Assembly: GCF_009759685.1 (NCBI RefSeq)
Contig: NZ_CP046654.1
Coordinates: forward strand, 3,472,001-3,536,000
Length of the DNA: 64,000 bases
From: Acinetobacter baumannii
GTDB taxonomy: Bacteria > Pseudomonadota > Gammaproteobacteria > Pseudomonadales > Moraxellaceae
Direction: 5' to 3'
Both the position numbers and the translations under genes were made by a program. Below, in pieces: positions 8,256-17,850 of this stretch. A model generated the notes under the pieces. That model was not told the origin of the DNA and made no database searches. It worked only from the letters and a program-made list of their open reading frames with translations. The first letter of the stretch is position 1. Every line of letters begins with the position of its first letter.

Positions 8256-9073
8256 TGGATAGCCTCTCTACGTTTTGTTTTATGGCTTAACTGCGCTTCA
8301 AATTTTCCTTTGCTTGTCGGTTTAGTCATCAGTTTTACAGGGAAACGGGCAATATCTTTCCAGCCGAGCCGACCAATACATGGCAGTTCTGTACCGGCTC
8401 TCCAAGTTGGATTTTTCTGCTCAAAGAAATGAATATTTGGGTTCTTTTCTCTCATTTCGGCAGTAATCGGTGCGACTTCGCCTTTTAATGGTTGATAATC
8501 ATCGCCAAAGTTGAGTAAGCCGGCTTCTTTGTCGTAGTATTCGCCAAAGAATTTTTCACAGTAATGTTCAACCACTTCCGAAAGATGTTGGTTTTCATCT
8601 TTGATATTTGGGTAATACACATAGTAGTTATTGGCAAGTAAGAGATAAGTCTTATAGCCTTTAGAAATGAGAAGCCAATAAAGTTCATTAAAAGGATATT
8701 TAATTCGAAGCTTGATCATGAGTTTGAGCATGGTACTTTGCAAGGTACGCGTGCCCCAAAACTTTTTCAAAATGACCGTATCACCGCTAAAGAGCACGGT
8801 GTAATCTTTACCGTTTAAGTAGAAATGCTGCACAACTACCGTCGAGAAACCAACAATCTCATCTGTTTCTGAGTCAAAAATTAAGATCGCACCGCTTTTA
8901 TTTTTAAAATCATCTACGAAAATAGAAAATCTGGTATTTTCATAATACTGCTCGTAAATGGAATACATCACTTTCAATCGTTCAGTATCGATTTGCTCTT
9001 TTTCAAAATATTGCCCATAAGTTGCGTTTTTCAGGTTCAATTTTGAAATCAGTTTATATGTTGTATTAATCAT
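8252..9073 (-). CDS. Putative GNAT-like acyltransferase of the GH3 operon
   Basis: 273 residues, cytoplasmic. The N-terminal ~170 residues have a GNAT-like order of strands and helices: GAILIFDSETDEIVGFSTVV, then FSGDTVILKKFWGTRTLQS, which resembles strand 4 and the acetyl-CoA loop. The C-terminal third is basic and Pro-rich and ends in IGRLGWKDIARFPVKLM. I do not recognise a named family. Position directly before the GH3 gene with an ATGA overlap says they act together. A precursor-supplying acyltransferase is the best guess. A 150-base gap separates it from the pump genes and holds a small hairpin, so a secondary promoter is possible. Confidence 0.55.
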   Translation of the reverse strand: MINTTYKLISKLNLKNATYGQYFEKEQIDTERLKVMYSIYEQYYENTRFSIFVDDFKNKSGAILIFDSETDEIVGFSTVVVQHFYLNGKDYTVLFSGDTVILKKFWGTRTLQSTMLKLMIKLRIKYPFNELYWLLISKGYKTYLLLANNYYVYYPNIKDENQHLSEVVEHYCEKFFGEYYDKEAGLLNFGDDYQPLKGEVAPITAEMREKNPNIHFFEQKNPTWRAGTELPCIGRLGWKDIARFPVKLMTKPTSKGKFEAQLSHKTKRREAIQ

Positions 9074-9227
9074 AATACTTTAATCTCCCACATCCAGATC
9101 TGTGAGTTCCCCTATCTCATACAGCGATATTCGAAACTCATATCAATGTTCTTTTTCTATGAAGGGATATGTTTTGATATGCCCTATTGTTTTCATTCTT
9201 TGAAAGCTGCCTTTTATTTTTAAATCG

Positions 9228-10775
9228 CTACATATTCATTTTCTTCCCCCGATCCATAAATATGGTTAAAAAGGCGGTCACAAACATGATGATTGCGAGC
9301 ATGCGTAATAAGTCATTGAAACTCGATGTCAGTGCTTGAAAATGAATGTCACGATAGATCACGCTGAGCGCGATTTGCTGGGCATTTGCACCGATTTCTT
9401 GATATTGCGCCGTAAGCTGGTCGAGTCTTTCTGTAAATATCCAGTTTTGTGGTGTCATCGACTGATTAATCTGGGTAACATGCATGGCGGTTAGCCAATC
9501 TAAGGACGAGTTAATAAGAGCCAGTCCAACCGCGCCGCCAATATTGCGCATCAGGTTATAAATCCCACTGGCATCGGCAACTTTACTGAGTGGCAATGTA
9601 CTCATAGCCAAATGTGACACCACAATCAGGCAAATCATGAGGCCAATACCACGGTAAATTTGCGGCCAAAACATAAAGTCATAATCACTATGAATGCTCA
9701 AATGTGAATTGAGCCAGACACCAAAGCCCGCCAGAATCATTCCGACAAATACGGTTTTGCGGGTATCAAAATTGGGAATGAGCCACGCAAGAAATGGCGC
9801 AAAGCAGAACATGACAATACCTGTCACCATCATGACGTGACCAATTTGGCTACTGTTCATTTCACGGACTTGCCCAAGAAAGACAGGAATCATGTAACCC
9901 AAGCCATATAGCGCCATGCCAATCACAAATGTTGTGATGGCACTTAAGGTAAAGTTTTTATTTTTAAATACGGACAAATCGAGCAAAGGTTTAGGCTGAG
10001 TAAAACTTCGAGAGAAGAAAATCATGCCGCCTACAACACAGACCATAAAAGCAACCCGAACGCCTGTATCAGCAAGCCAGTCATGTCGTGCGCCTTCATC
10101 GAGGAAATATTCAAGCCCACCTAAAAACATCGCCATACCCACTAGACTGAGCCAGTCCATGCTTTTGATGAGTGAATAGTTGGCACGGTCGATATTTGGA
10201 CCTGAGTAAATGACTGTGGCAATGATAATGCCCGGAATAATATTGATCAGGAACATCCAGTGCCATGAGAAATTATTGGTGAGCCAACCGCCAATGGTTG
10301 GGCCAATTGCTGGACCTAAAGTACTGATCATGCCAAACATGACCAAAGGTAATGAGCGTTTTGGTTCTGGAAACAGTAAATACAACGCCATCATGGAAGT
10401 CGGAATCATCCCGCCACCCATAAAGCCTTGAATGCCACGGAACACCAGTAAACTTTCTAAGTTCCATGACAAAGCACAAAGTAAAGAACTCACCGTAAAG
10501 CCGATTGCACACATGGTGTAATACACCCGTGTTGAAAGCACTCGCGAGACAATACTCGACATTGGAATTGCAATAATTTCGGCAATTAAATAAACCGTTT
10601 GTACCCAAGTGACTTCATAACGACTTGCACTCATACCAGCTTGTACTTCGTTTAAAGAACTCGCCACAATCTGAATATCAAGAATCGCCATGAAGTTGCC
10701 AAAAATCATGGCAGCAAAAATTGCCCATGCAGTTTTTGCGGGAAACCTCCACTCGGCTTCAACATGCTTATTCAT
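9228..10775 (-). CDS. DHA2 (EmrB/QacA-type) MFS drug exporter
   Basis: 515 residues with about 14 membrane helices. The antiporter motif C appears as LGPAIGPTIGGWLTNNFSWH, and an MAILDIQIV motif in helix 1 is typical of EmrB. It should use the proton gradient to push an amphipathic molecule through the EmrA-like adaptor and TolC-like channel encoded in the same operon. It starts 25 bases after the adaptor gene. The link to a GH3 enzyme suggests that its cargo is a product made by the operon rather than only foreign drugs; this is inference. Confidence 0.92.
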   Translation of the reverse strand: MNKHVEAEWRFPAKTAWAIFAAMIFGNFMAILDIQIVASSLNEVQAGMSASRYEVTWVQTVYLIAEIIAIPMSSIVSRVLSTRVYYTMCAIGFTVSSLLCALSWNLESLLVFRGIQGFMGGGMIPTSMMALYLLFPEPKRSLPLVMFGMISTLGPAIGPTIGGWLTNNFSWHWMFLINIIPGIIIATVIYSGPNIDRANYSLIKSMDWLSLVGMAMFLGGLEYFLDEGARHDWLADTGVRVAFMVCVVGGMIFFSRSFTQPKPLLDLSVFKNKNFTLSAITTFVIGMALYGLGYMIPVFLGQVREMNSSQIGHVMMVTGIVMFCFAPFLAWLIPNFDTRKTVFVGMILAGFGVWLNSHLSIHSDYDFMFWPQIYRGIGLMICLIVVSHLAMSTLPLSKVADASGIYNLMRNIGGAVGLALINSSLDWLTAMHVTQINQSMTPQNWIFTERLDQLTAQYQEIGANAQQIALSVIYRDIHFQALTSSFNDLLRMLAIIMFVTAFLTIFMDRGKKMNM

Positions 10776-10800
10776 TTATGATTACCCAAAATTTTTATTA

Positions 10801-11862
10801 TTAAGTTCTTAGGTCAACGGTGGCGCTCACCGACATTCCAGGTTTTATCAAATCAATATGTGGGCTTGAATCTATAGCAATACGTACAGGAATACGCTGT
10901 ACAACCTTGTTAAAGTTGCCTGTGGCATTGTCTGGTGGCATAAGTGAGAAAGTCGCACCTGAAGCTGGTGAAAAGCTTTCAATTTTTCCGGTAAAGTTGA
11001 GGCTCGGATAGGCATCAAGTTTTAATTTAACTTTCTGACCAATATGCATTTTTTCAATTTGAGTTTCTTTGAAGTTCGCCTGTACATACAAACTATTTTC
11101 AGGAATGATCGCCATTAAGCGGGTTTGCGGAGAAACACGTGAGCCTTTTTGAATTGCCAGACTACCGATTTTACCGCTTACAGGACTAACCACTTTTGAT
11201 GAAGCCAAATCGACTTGATACAGGTTTAAGTTTGCATTGGCACTTTGAATATCTGCTAAAAGCTGCGCTCGACTCGCTTGTAAACTCCCCAACTGAGCTT
11301 CTGCTGCATTTACGGCGGCTTGCGCTTTGCTGAGCTGTGCCTGAGCCGTTAAATATTGAGACTGAATCCCTTCAAAATTTTGTCGGGTAATTACGCCATC
11401 TTTTAATAAATCTTGATAACGCTCGAACTCTTTTTTCAAACGCGCTAGGTCTGCTTGCGCTGCCACTACACCACTATTTGCTTCAATAATTGAAGACTTG
11501 GCAGACTTTTCATTTTGTTGTTGTACACCAAGCGCTGCTTCTTTTAAGCTGACCACAGAACGGGCTTGGTCATAACGAGCTTGGTAGTCACGATGGTCTA
11601 ATACCGCTAAAGTTTCCCCTTTTTTTACAAACTGGTTATCGTTAATTAATAACTCCATCACTTCGCCTGAAATCTTTGGCATCACCCAAGTGACATCGGC
11701 TTGTACATAAGCATTATCAGTAGATTGATAGAATCGGTATACAAAAAAATAATATAAGATGCCAGCAACTAAAAATAACAGCAGGACACTAAAAACACCC
11801 CAAGTTATTTTCTTTCGGCTTTGGAAATTAGTATCAGTTTCTAGCTGAGCTACGTTATCCAT
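10801..11862 (-). CDS. EmrA/HlyD-family membrane fusion protein
   Basis: About 353 residues. One N-terminal membrane anchor at about residues 20-42 is followed by the biotinyl-lipoyl half (STDNAYVQADVTWVMPKISG), a long coiled-coil hairpin, the second lipoyl half (SPVSGKIGSLAIQKGSRV) and a beta-barrel ending in PGMSVSATVDLRT. It bridges the inner-membrane EmrB-like pump to the TolC-like channel. An ATG at 11868 exists, but the AAGCGGA ribosome site abuts it. The ATG at 11862 has proper spacing. It is the first gene of the six-gene operon. Confidence 0.92.
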   Translation of the reverse strand: MDNVAQLETDTNFQSRKKITWGVFSVLLLFLVAGILYYFFVYRFYQSTDNAYVQADVTWVMPKISGEVMELLINDNQFVKKGETLAVLDHRDYQARYDQARSVVSLKEAALGVQQQNEKSAKSSIIEANSGVVAAQADLARLKKEFERYQDLLKDGVITRQNFEGIQSQYLTAQAQLSKAQAAVNAAEAQLGSLQASRAQLLADIQSANANLNLYQVDLASSKVVSPVSGKIGSLAIQKGSRVSPQTRLMAIIPENSLYVQANFKETQIEKMHIGQKVKLKLDAYPSLNFTGKIESFSPASGATFSLMPPDNATGNFNKVVQRIPVRIAIDSSPHIDLIKPGMSVSATVDLRT

Positions 11863-12550
11863 AATCATTCCGCTTATTTGTAATATTCGATTTTTTATTT
11901 AAGCCAATAAAATTATTGGTTTCTTTTTTACGTAACTTTTCACTTGGTTTTATTCAATGAATCGTGACAGCGTAAAATTTGGTGCAAATTATGGTTCTTA
12001 AGTGAATTAAATATCATTGACCTCTTTGACATATATTTTTTCTATTTATGTCAATTAATCATATTATATAAACTATGTTTAAAAATTATGTAATTCGAAT
12101 TTGTCTAAATTTTCTATATAAATTTATTTTAAAGAATCGAATATAAATAATTGTTTTACAAATAAATTACCACTTGGTAGACATGGTTTTTTAAATTTAC
12201 TAAATAACCTTTTATTGCAGTATTATTAAATATAAGTTTAATTATGTAATATTTAAGTATTATTAATTAAAATAATATGTAATTTCAAAATTGGTTAACA
12301 ATCTAAATTGTTATAGTTATACGAATAAGATATATAAGTTATAAATATTATATTTCTTTAAATTAACAACAGTAAAGCTGACAGAATGTATAAATCTTAT
12401 AAGTAATGATTGTTTAATAAATAAGCTATTACAATAAGTAAAATAGCTTATTATTTTTAGATAAAACAATCTTACAAATAAGTTTAAACCTACTATTAAA
12501 AGGTGAACAAACCTTTAAAAATAGTGATTTAAGTGGTGTTGTTTATTGAT
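11863..12550. other. Gene-free AT-rich region upstream of the GH3/efflux operon
   Basis: About 690 bases, extremely AT-rich, with no ORF I can support. It must hold the operon promoter near its left end. A perfect 11-bp inverted repeat AATAAGCTATT / AATAGCTTATT sits at 12420-12452. A second hairpin with AAAGGT / ACCTTT near 12498-12516 probably ends the amidase transcript on the minus strand. Such composition is often bound by H-NS. Confidence 0.6.
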
Positions 12551-13954
12551 TTAAATCCTTAAAAATTTCTTCAAAGCTATTCCAATCGCAGGCAATACAC
12601 TATCTTGATGAGCTAAGCCATCTATTTCAAATCCAATTGGCAGTTTTGATTTCGCACCCTTTCCAATAGGTAAACTCAGGCCCGGTATTCCAATATTACT
12701 GCCGGGGTCTGTATTTCGCATGAGTGTCTGGAAAGTTTCAATTGAATAGACTTGTTCGTTTGCTAGTGGTGCAACAATCGGTGACGTCGGAAATAATAAA
12801 GCATGCAAGTTATGCGTCTTAAATGTGTTTTGGTAGAGTTCAAGCAATTGTGGCCGAGCTTCACTAATCGCTTTTTCATACAAAGGTAAAACTGGAACAA
12901 GTTGACCAGTTTGATCTAGAGTTAACTCAGGAAGAATATTCAGTTTAAAAATTGCCTGTACATCTGGGCTTGAGATCTGATCAACTACAGTCTCTATGGT
13001 CAAATTTACATGATGATCTTTCAAATATTGAATCAGGTCATATTTGCCTTCATAGATGGCCACAGGAAATGAAATAACATGATTAAGTTCTTCTAAATTC
13101 GGCATCTCGACAGGAATAATTTCGACTCCCGCATCTTTTAACAGTCCAAGTGCAATATGTGCCTGCTCATGAACCTCTTCGTTTAAATGATTCCAAAAAT
13201 ATGGATTGATACCGAGTCTAATTTGATGAGGCTGTAATGGTTCTTTCTTTGGCTCTTGAGTAATAAGCTGATCAATTAAGATAATGTCAGATACTGTGTG
13301 TGCAATAGGGCCAGCAGTATCGCGAGTATGTGAAATTGGGGTAATACCTTCTTGTGAATATCGTCCTACCGTTGGACGAAAACCCACACAACCATTTAAG
13401 GCACTTGGCAGTCGAATAGAAGCACCAGTATCTGTACCAATCGCAATTGGAATCATGCCCGCTGCAACAGCCGCAGCACTACCTGAAGAAGACCCGCCAG
13501 CAATGTGCAATGGGTTTACAGCATTTCGTGTACCCACAACACCTTCAATATGCATGGCAGTATTATAGCCTGTGACCCCAAAGGCTAATTCATGCATATT
13601 GGTTTTACCAACAATGATCGCGCCGTGGTCAATAAGCTTTTGAATAATCGGTGCGGAACTTTGAGGCTTAAAATCAGCTAAAGCTGGTGTGCCTGCACTA
13701 TTTGTGAAACCTACAACATGAATTTTATCTTTAACCGCAATTAAAATGCCCATTAAAGCTGGACATGGTTTTCCACTAAGTAGATATTCATCCCAATATT
13801 GAGCTTGTTGAATGGCTGAAGCTTTACACGCGGATGAAGCCCATGTACAGGCTAGGAACTCTTCATTGTCGTGAAGTAGCTCAGCAATATGATCATGATC
13901 AGGGTTATATAGTGGTCCACCAATAGTTAAAAAGTTTGTGCTCCCCCAGTTCAT
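12551..13954 (-). CDS. Amidase-signature-family hydrolase, 5' end probably frameshifted
   Basis: 467 residues of the amidase signature family, which uses a Ser-cisSer-Lys triad to hydrolyse amides. Lys75 lies in LIAVKDKIHV, the Gly/Ser-rich motif GGSSSGSAAAVAAG starts at 153, and the acylated Ser is probably Ser179 in GTDTGASIRLPS. The nearest relatives are glutamyl-tRNA-amidotransferase-like and indoleacetamide-hydrolase-like enzymes; the substrate is unknown. The ATG at 13954 has no good ribosome site. The same frame continues upstream with plausible protein (EEAIRLISAPDL) until a TAG. A second frame starting at 14043 supplies a fitting N-terminus. One lost base near 13989-13993 would explain this. 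Confidence 0.85.
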   Translation of the reverse strand: MNWGSTNFLTIGGPLYNPDHDHIAELLHDNEEFLACTWASSACKASAIQQAQYWDEYLLSGKPCPALMGILIAVKDKIHVVGFTNSAGTPALADFKPQSSAPIIQKLIDHGAIIVGKTNMHELAFGVTGYNTAMHIEGVVGTRNAVNPLHIAGGSSSGSAAAVAAGMIPIAIGTDTGASIRLPSALNGCVGFRPTVGRYSQEGITPISHTRDTAGPIAHTVSDIILIDQLITQEPKKEPLQPHQIRLGINPYFWNHLNEEVHEQAHIALGLLKDAGVEIIPVEMPNLEELNHVISFPVAIYEGKYDLIQYLKDHHVNLTIETVVDQISSPDVQAIFKLNILPELTLDQTGQLVPVLPLYEKAISEARPQLLELYQNTFKTHNLHALLFPTSPIVAPLANEQVYSIETFQTLMRNTDPGSNIGIPGLSLPIGKGAKSKLPIGFEIDGLAHQDSVLPAIGIALKKFLRI

Positions 13955-14043
13955 TAGGTCTGGTGCTGATATTAATCGGATTGCTTCCTCTTGCTCAGCT
14001 CGGACAATAAAGTCCTAGGTGGAAATAGTCTAAATTGTTTCAT
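13955..14043 (-). pseudogene. Out-of-frame 5' segment of the amidase gene
   Basis: ATG at 14043 follows an AGAGG ribosome site and reads MKQFRLFPPRTLLSELSK. A -1 shift there continues as EEAIRLISAPDLMNWG, straight into the amidase. Without the shift the frame ends at a TAA after 23 codons. The coherent joined sequence argues for a single-base deletion or a sequence error rather than a real internal start. Confidence 0.5.
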
Positions 14044-14269
14044 TGTGAATATTTGCCTCTTTAAACTCTTAAGCCATTGATGTGCAAAGTAAGCCTAGAT
14101 TTCTAATAGACGTAATTCATAAATAATGTATGTACTAGTTGCCCCAACTTCTTCAATAATCACTTAAAAATTTTAATTTGCTTAGAAAAGGTATAATGTA
14201 AATTTAATAACCATAAATATATCTATTAAAATAAAAAAATTAGTTATTAATTAAATTCATTTAAACAAT

Positions 14270-14296
14270 AAAAAACCACTAATTGGTGGTTTTTTA
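14270..14296. terminator. Bidirectional-looking terminator at the defence-island edge
   Basis: AAAACCAC and GTGGTTTTTT form a stem with a 6-base loop and have A/T tracts on both sides. It lies between the amidase promoter and the end of the three-gene DUF262 module. Confidence 0.65.
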
Positions 14297-14365
14297 TAAT
14301 CTTTTAGATAAATACCCAAACCTCACAAAAAAATATATTTTTGAAATTAAATAGATAAATTATAA

Positions 14366-15250
14366 TTAAGGTTTTATCCTAGAAAATATATCAGCAGCTT
14401 GTATTTTAGCTGTTTTATAACCTTCTGAATCACTTTTTTTAATAAATCCAACTAATAATGCATGACTATTATCTTTAATATTTTTGAATAAGATTCTAAT
14501 AGCCCCACCATTATGTGCATCAAATCTAATTTCTCTAAAACCATCTTCTAAAGATTTAAATAAAGGCTCTCCACCCTGAAAATTCCTTTCGCAAGCTAAC
14601 TTAAGCTTTTCTAACACCCTATGTTTATTCTCTCTACTAAGATCATTGTTATACCAATTTTTTAAGATTTCAGAAAGTATATTCGGTTGAACCAGCTCAT
14701 CAATATCTTGCACATTCATTAAATTAAAATGTTCAATACCATGATCTAATGTAGAAATATTTTTTAAAGAAAGTGTGTCCTCTACTGGAACACCAGTTTG
14801 TTCATCTAACCTACGAATGATTACTTCACTGTTGCTCCAACACTTATCTGTATTAATACTTAATAGAATACCTGATATAACCCATGCTAAACCAAATACA
14901 TCAGGTTGTTCGTGGTAGGGTTCATTGTCAACAAAAAACTTATATTCTACAATTTTATCCAATTGCTCTTCGTTTAGATAATCTAATGCCGGACTTTTAT
15001 CTTCTATTTCATATAAAAAAGTTTGTAAATCATTATCACCACATTTTTCAATAAATTGTTCATAAGTTAAGTCTTCAGATATTTTAAAATCAAAAAGTCC
15101 CCCATTATTAGAATCTAAGAAAAAGAAGAATCTATCTTTATCTCTATATAATTGAAGTACACCTTGAATAGCATCCTCAAAAAGAATCATACCTTGGTCT
15201 AAACAACTAGCCGGAAAACTATTAGAATTTATACATATTGTATGATCCAT
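14366..15250 (-). CDS. Unknown protein with RelE/HigB-like C-terminus, third gene of DUF262 module
   Basis: 294 residues, soluble, acidic N-terminal part. I recognise no family over residues 1-220. The last ~65 residues (FREIRFDAHNGGAIRILF...ALLVGFIKK) resemble the RelE/HigB toxin fold, in which R-I-L-F and F-x-K-K segments form the sheet. If so, it could be a ribosome-dependent or other RNase effector guarded by the two upstream proteins. It starts one base after the ATPase stop codon, so the three genes form one transcript. The toxin reading is inference from short motifs. Confidence 0.6.
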   Translation of the reverse strand: MDHTICINSNSFPASCLDQGMILFEDAIQGVLQLYRDKDRFFFFLDSNNGGLFDFKISEDLTYEQFIEKCGDNDLQTFLYEIEDKSPALDYLNEEQLDKIVEYKFFVDNEPYHEQPDVFGLAWVISGILLSINTDKCWSNSEVIIRRLDEQTGVPVEDTLSLKNISTLDHGIEHFNLMNVQDIDELVQPNILSEILKNWYNNDLSRENKHRVLEKLKLACERNFQGGEPLFKSLEDGFREIRFDAHNGGAIRILFKNIKDNSHALLVGFIKKSDSEGYKTAKIQAADIFSRIKP

Positions 15251-15251
15251 G

Positions 15252-16327
15252 TTAGCGACTCCTTTTCGCTAATTTAGATCTATTTTTTAATGTTTGATCG
15301 AAGAATCCATCGGGCCAGAAGTTTATCTTACCTTCTTCATCCATCGTAGGAGTTTCAAGTTTCGTTAGTCCTTCATTTGTTTTTGATAGATAATGAAATT
15401 TAACTTTATTATTATTTAGAATCTGGTCCTTGACAGCAATACGAATACCATCCATCACATGTTCACTATGAGTTTCAACTATAACTTGTACACCGCAAGA
15501 AGCTGCATAGGCTAATAATATCCCCATTGCCGTTTGACCTTGTGGGTGAAGATGGCCTCAGGATTTTCAAGAACTAATAACACTCCGTTTTCTTTTTTAT
15601 GCTTTTCCCATTGTACAAGCCAATCATCCAAAAGATAACTAGGTGCTAATGCAGTTGCTCCCAATGTAGCTGCAATAATTGGTAGAGTATAACTAAGACC
15701 AAATCCCACATTGGCTGGCCGAAAATTATCTATCTCAGCATGGGAAATGTCAGCCTTTCTATTGGTAGAAAAAGAAAACTGAACTCCTGGTGAAATTTCA
15801 TTAAGCCAGCCCTGCAGAACAAACTCAAATGTTTTACCCTGTGCTAGAGAATGAATCATTTGCTCAGGTAATAAATATCCACTCTCCTCCAGTTTTTTAA
15901 TAAAATCAAAAACATACTCACCTCTATCTCCAACCTTAGGTTTGGCATCAAGAGCAACATTTAATGGTAGGAATGGTTGAGGCCCCAAACGATCAGCACC
16001 TACATAAAAAAACTCAGGACATTTTATTGGTGATTCTAGTATTTCATGATCACCTAGACATAATGAGCTAATAATATTTTCTTCAAAAGATAATTTTATA
16101 TCAATAGAATCATTGGCATTAACAAAGTCTGAACGAAGATCCGATATATTTCCATGTCCGCCAAGTAAAGGAGAGCTTCCATTATAGGCTGCAGAATACA
16201 TTCTCAATGACTGAATAATCGAACTTTTACCACTATTATTTAATCCTGCAAGTAAAGTTAAATTAGAAAAATCGATTTTCTGATTAACTATTGACTTATA
16301 TCCTTTGATTTCTAATTGCTTAATCAA
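15252..16327 (-). pseudogene. AAA ATPase with DUF3696, split by a one-base deletion
   Basis: The intact protein would be about 358 residues. It starts at a TTG (16327) that overlaps the DUF262 stop and follows GGGGAAGAAAG. Walker A is LAGLNNSGKSSIIQS at about residues 26-40. The frame runs to LLVLENPEA and then goes wrong. One base added between 15554 and 15555 restores HLHPQGQTAMGILL, the expected D-loop/His motif, followed by VIVETHSEHVMDGIR and the DUF3696 tail to 15252. As written there are two ORFs (15512-16327 and 15252-15527). Proteins of this type sense or signal in phage-defence pairs. It is either a real inactivating mutation or an assembly error. Confidence 0.85.
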
Positions 16328-17556
16328 CTTTCTTCCCCATTAATAATTTTTTCAACCAAAACTTTTATACGGCTAAAGCCATCCATTACCCCTTTAGATG
16401 ACGAGGAATGTCTACTAATTGCATTATTAAACTCCAAATCTTTAAATAGTAATGCATATTCTTTAAGCAACAATTCTTTATTTATTTCTAATTTTACAAA
16501 ACTTTCATTTGAAAGTTCTGAAAGTATATTTCCCCAAATTTCGAATAGAGATTTATTTATAGGGCTTTTTCTAGTATCGCCTGGTAAAGATTTTCGGAAA
16601 GCATGACCATCGAAAATAATTGCACTACGAAGCATTGCAAGTTCGAATTTAGACTTTATTTCATCAATTGTTTGCAATTTTAGAATAGGCATCTCGGTGT
16701 TTTGAAAGATTTTAATTAACTGTATATCCTTTGGGTTTGGAAATAAGTTAATTATTCTCATCGTGTCACTAAGCCAGTTATCCATTCCTGATTTATAAAA
16801 ACTTCGATCAATTAGCATAAAAGATAATAATCTTAATATTAATTCACTAGCACCCATCCGACTATCATCTATTTTACTACCAACTGTTTTTAAGAATTCT
16901 TTAGAATTAGTTAACTCTTGGAGTAATTGAGATGATTTCCCTTCATATAATGCATGTCGAATTTCTTGCGAAGTTAAGGGCATTCCTCCTGTATTAATTC
17001 TTTTAAAGATATTTCTCTTTACAGCTTCAGGAGTCCCAGGATTAATCACGGTGAAACGCATTTCGGTTTCATAAATATCATTAACCAATTTTTGTTCATT
17101 AATATCATTTTCAATAGCTGCAAAAGTTTTTCCATCATATTTTGAGCCTAAAAATTCTAGGTTTTTGAGCTGAAGTCTAACTCCATCTTTGTTACCAATA
17201 ATAAAATCTCGTATGGTTGATAAACGTTGTAAACCATCTACAACTTCCCAATTCCCTTCTTCATCTGCTGCCACATAGAACATTGGAAGAGGAATTTTTA
17301 ACATTAATGATTCAATTAACCTGCACTTTCTGGTGCTATTCCAAACTTCTTTTCTTTGAAAAGAAGGGGCTAGTTGAATCGAACCTTGTCTTAAACGGCG
17401 TATAATTACATCCATTGCAACATTACGTTGTTGGATTGAAATCTCTTGAGGATCAAATGGTTGAATAGTATCTTCTTCTAATTCCGCTTCGATACCAATT
17501 TTCTCACCAGATTCAGATAATTCTTCTTTTAGATCTAACGGAAAACTTTCTTCCAT
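16324..17556 (-). CDS. DUF262 (ParB/GmrS-like) protein, putative defence nucleotidase
   Basis: 410 residues. The DUF262 core lies at about residues 35-170: FQRKEVWNSTRKCRLIESLM, then IPLPMFYV, then VVDGLQRLSTIRDF. The DGxQR motif is the nucleotide-binding signature shared with GmrSD type IV restriction and ParB-like NTPases. There is no DUF1524 HNH nuclease domain at the C-terminus, so it is not a complete GmrSD. It heads a transcript with the DUF3696 ATPase and the unknown protein, coupled by a 2-base overlap. The combination is plausibly an anti-phage module, but I cannot name a characterised one. Confidence 0.8.
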   Translation of the reverse strand: MEESFPLDLKEELSESGEKIGIEAELEEDTIQPFDPQEISIQQRNVAMDVIIRRLRQGSIQLAPSFQRKEVWNSTRKCRLIESLMLKIPLPMFYVAADEEGNWEVVDGLQRLSTIRDFIIGNKDGVRLQLKNLEFLGSKYDGKTFAAIENDINEQKLVNDIYETEMRFTVINPGTPEAVKRNIFKRINTGGMPLTSQEIRHALYEGKSSQLLQELTNSKEFLKTVGSKIDDSRMGASELILRLLSFMLIDRSFYKSGMDNWLSDTMRIINLFPNPKDIQLIKIFQNTEMPILKLQTIDEIKSKFELAMLRSAIIFDGHAFRKSLPGDTRKSPINKSLFEIWGNILSELSNESFVKLEINKELLLKEYALLFKDLEFNNAISRHSSSSKGVMDGFSRIKVLVEKIINGEES

Positions 17557-17850
17557 ACCTTGAATCCTAACTCTTTAAATAATAAATATTAATTACTCTA
17601 CAGTATAACCAGTATAAGAAATTTTTCCAATTAAAAACAAAATTATAAGTAATTTTTCTTAACTAATACTCAAACTAATAGTGGCTTGATTTAAATTTGA
17701 TAATTTGCTAAAAATAAATCTTATTTTTTTCGTATTAAATATTCCTCTTAAATAAAAATATTCTAAAAAAAACTATTTTATAATGAGCTTTCAAGTATCT
17801 TGAGCGATCTGCATTTAAACTCCGACTACTATAACTCAGACGTAGCATTT

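Noticed and set aside
16324-17556. Complete GmrSD type IV restriction enzyme
   Set aside because: The DUF262 half is clear but there is no DUF1524 HNH nuclease domain at the C-terminus or in the next genes.
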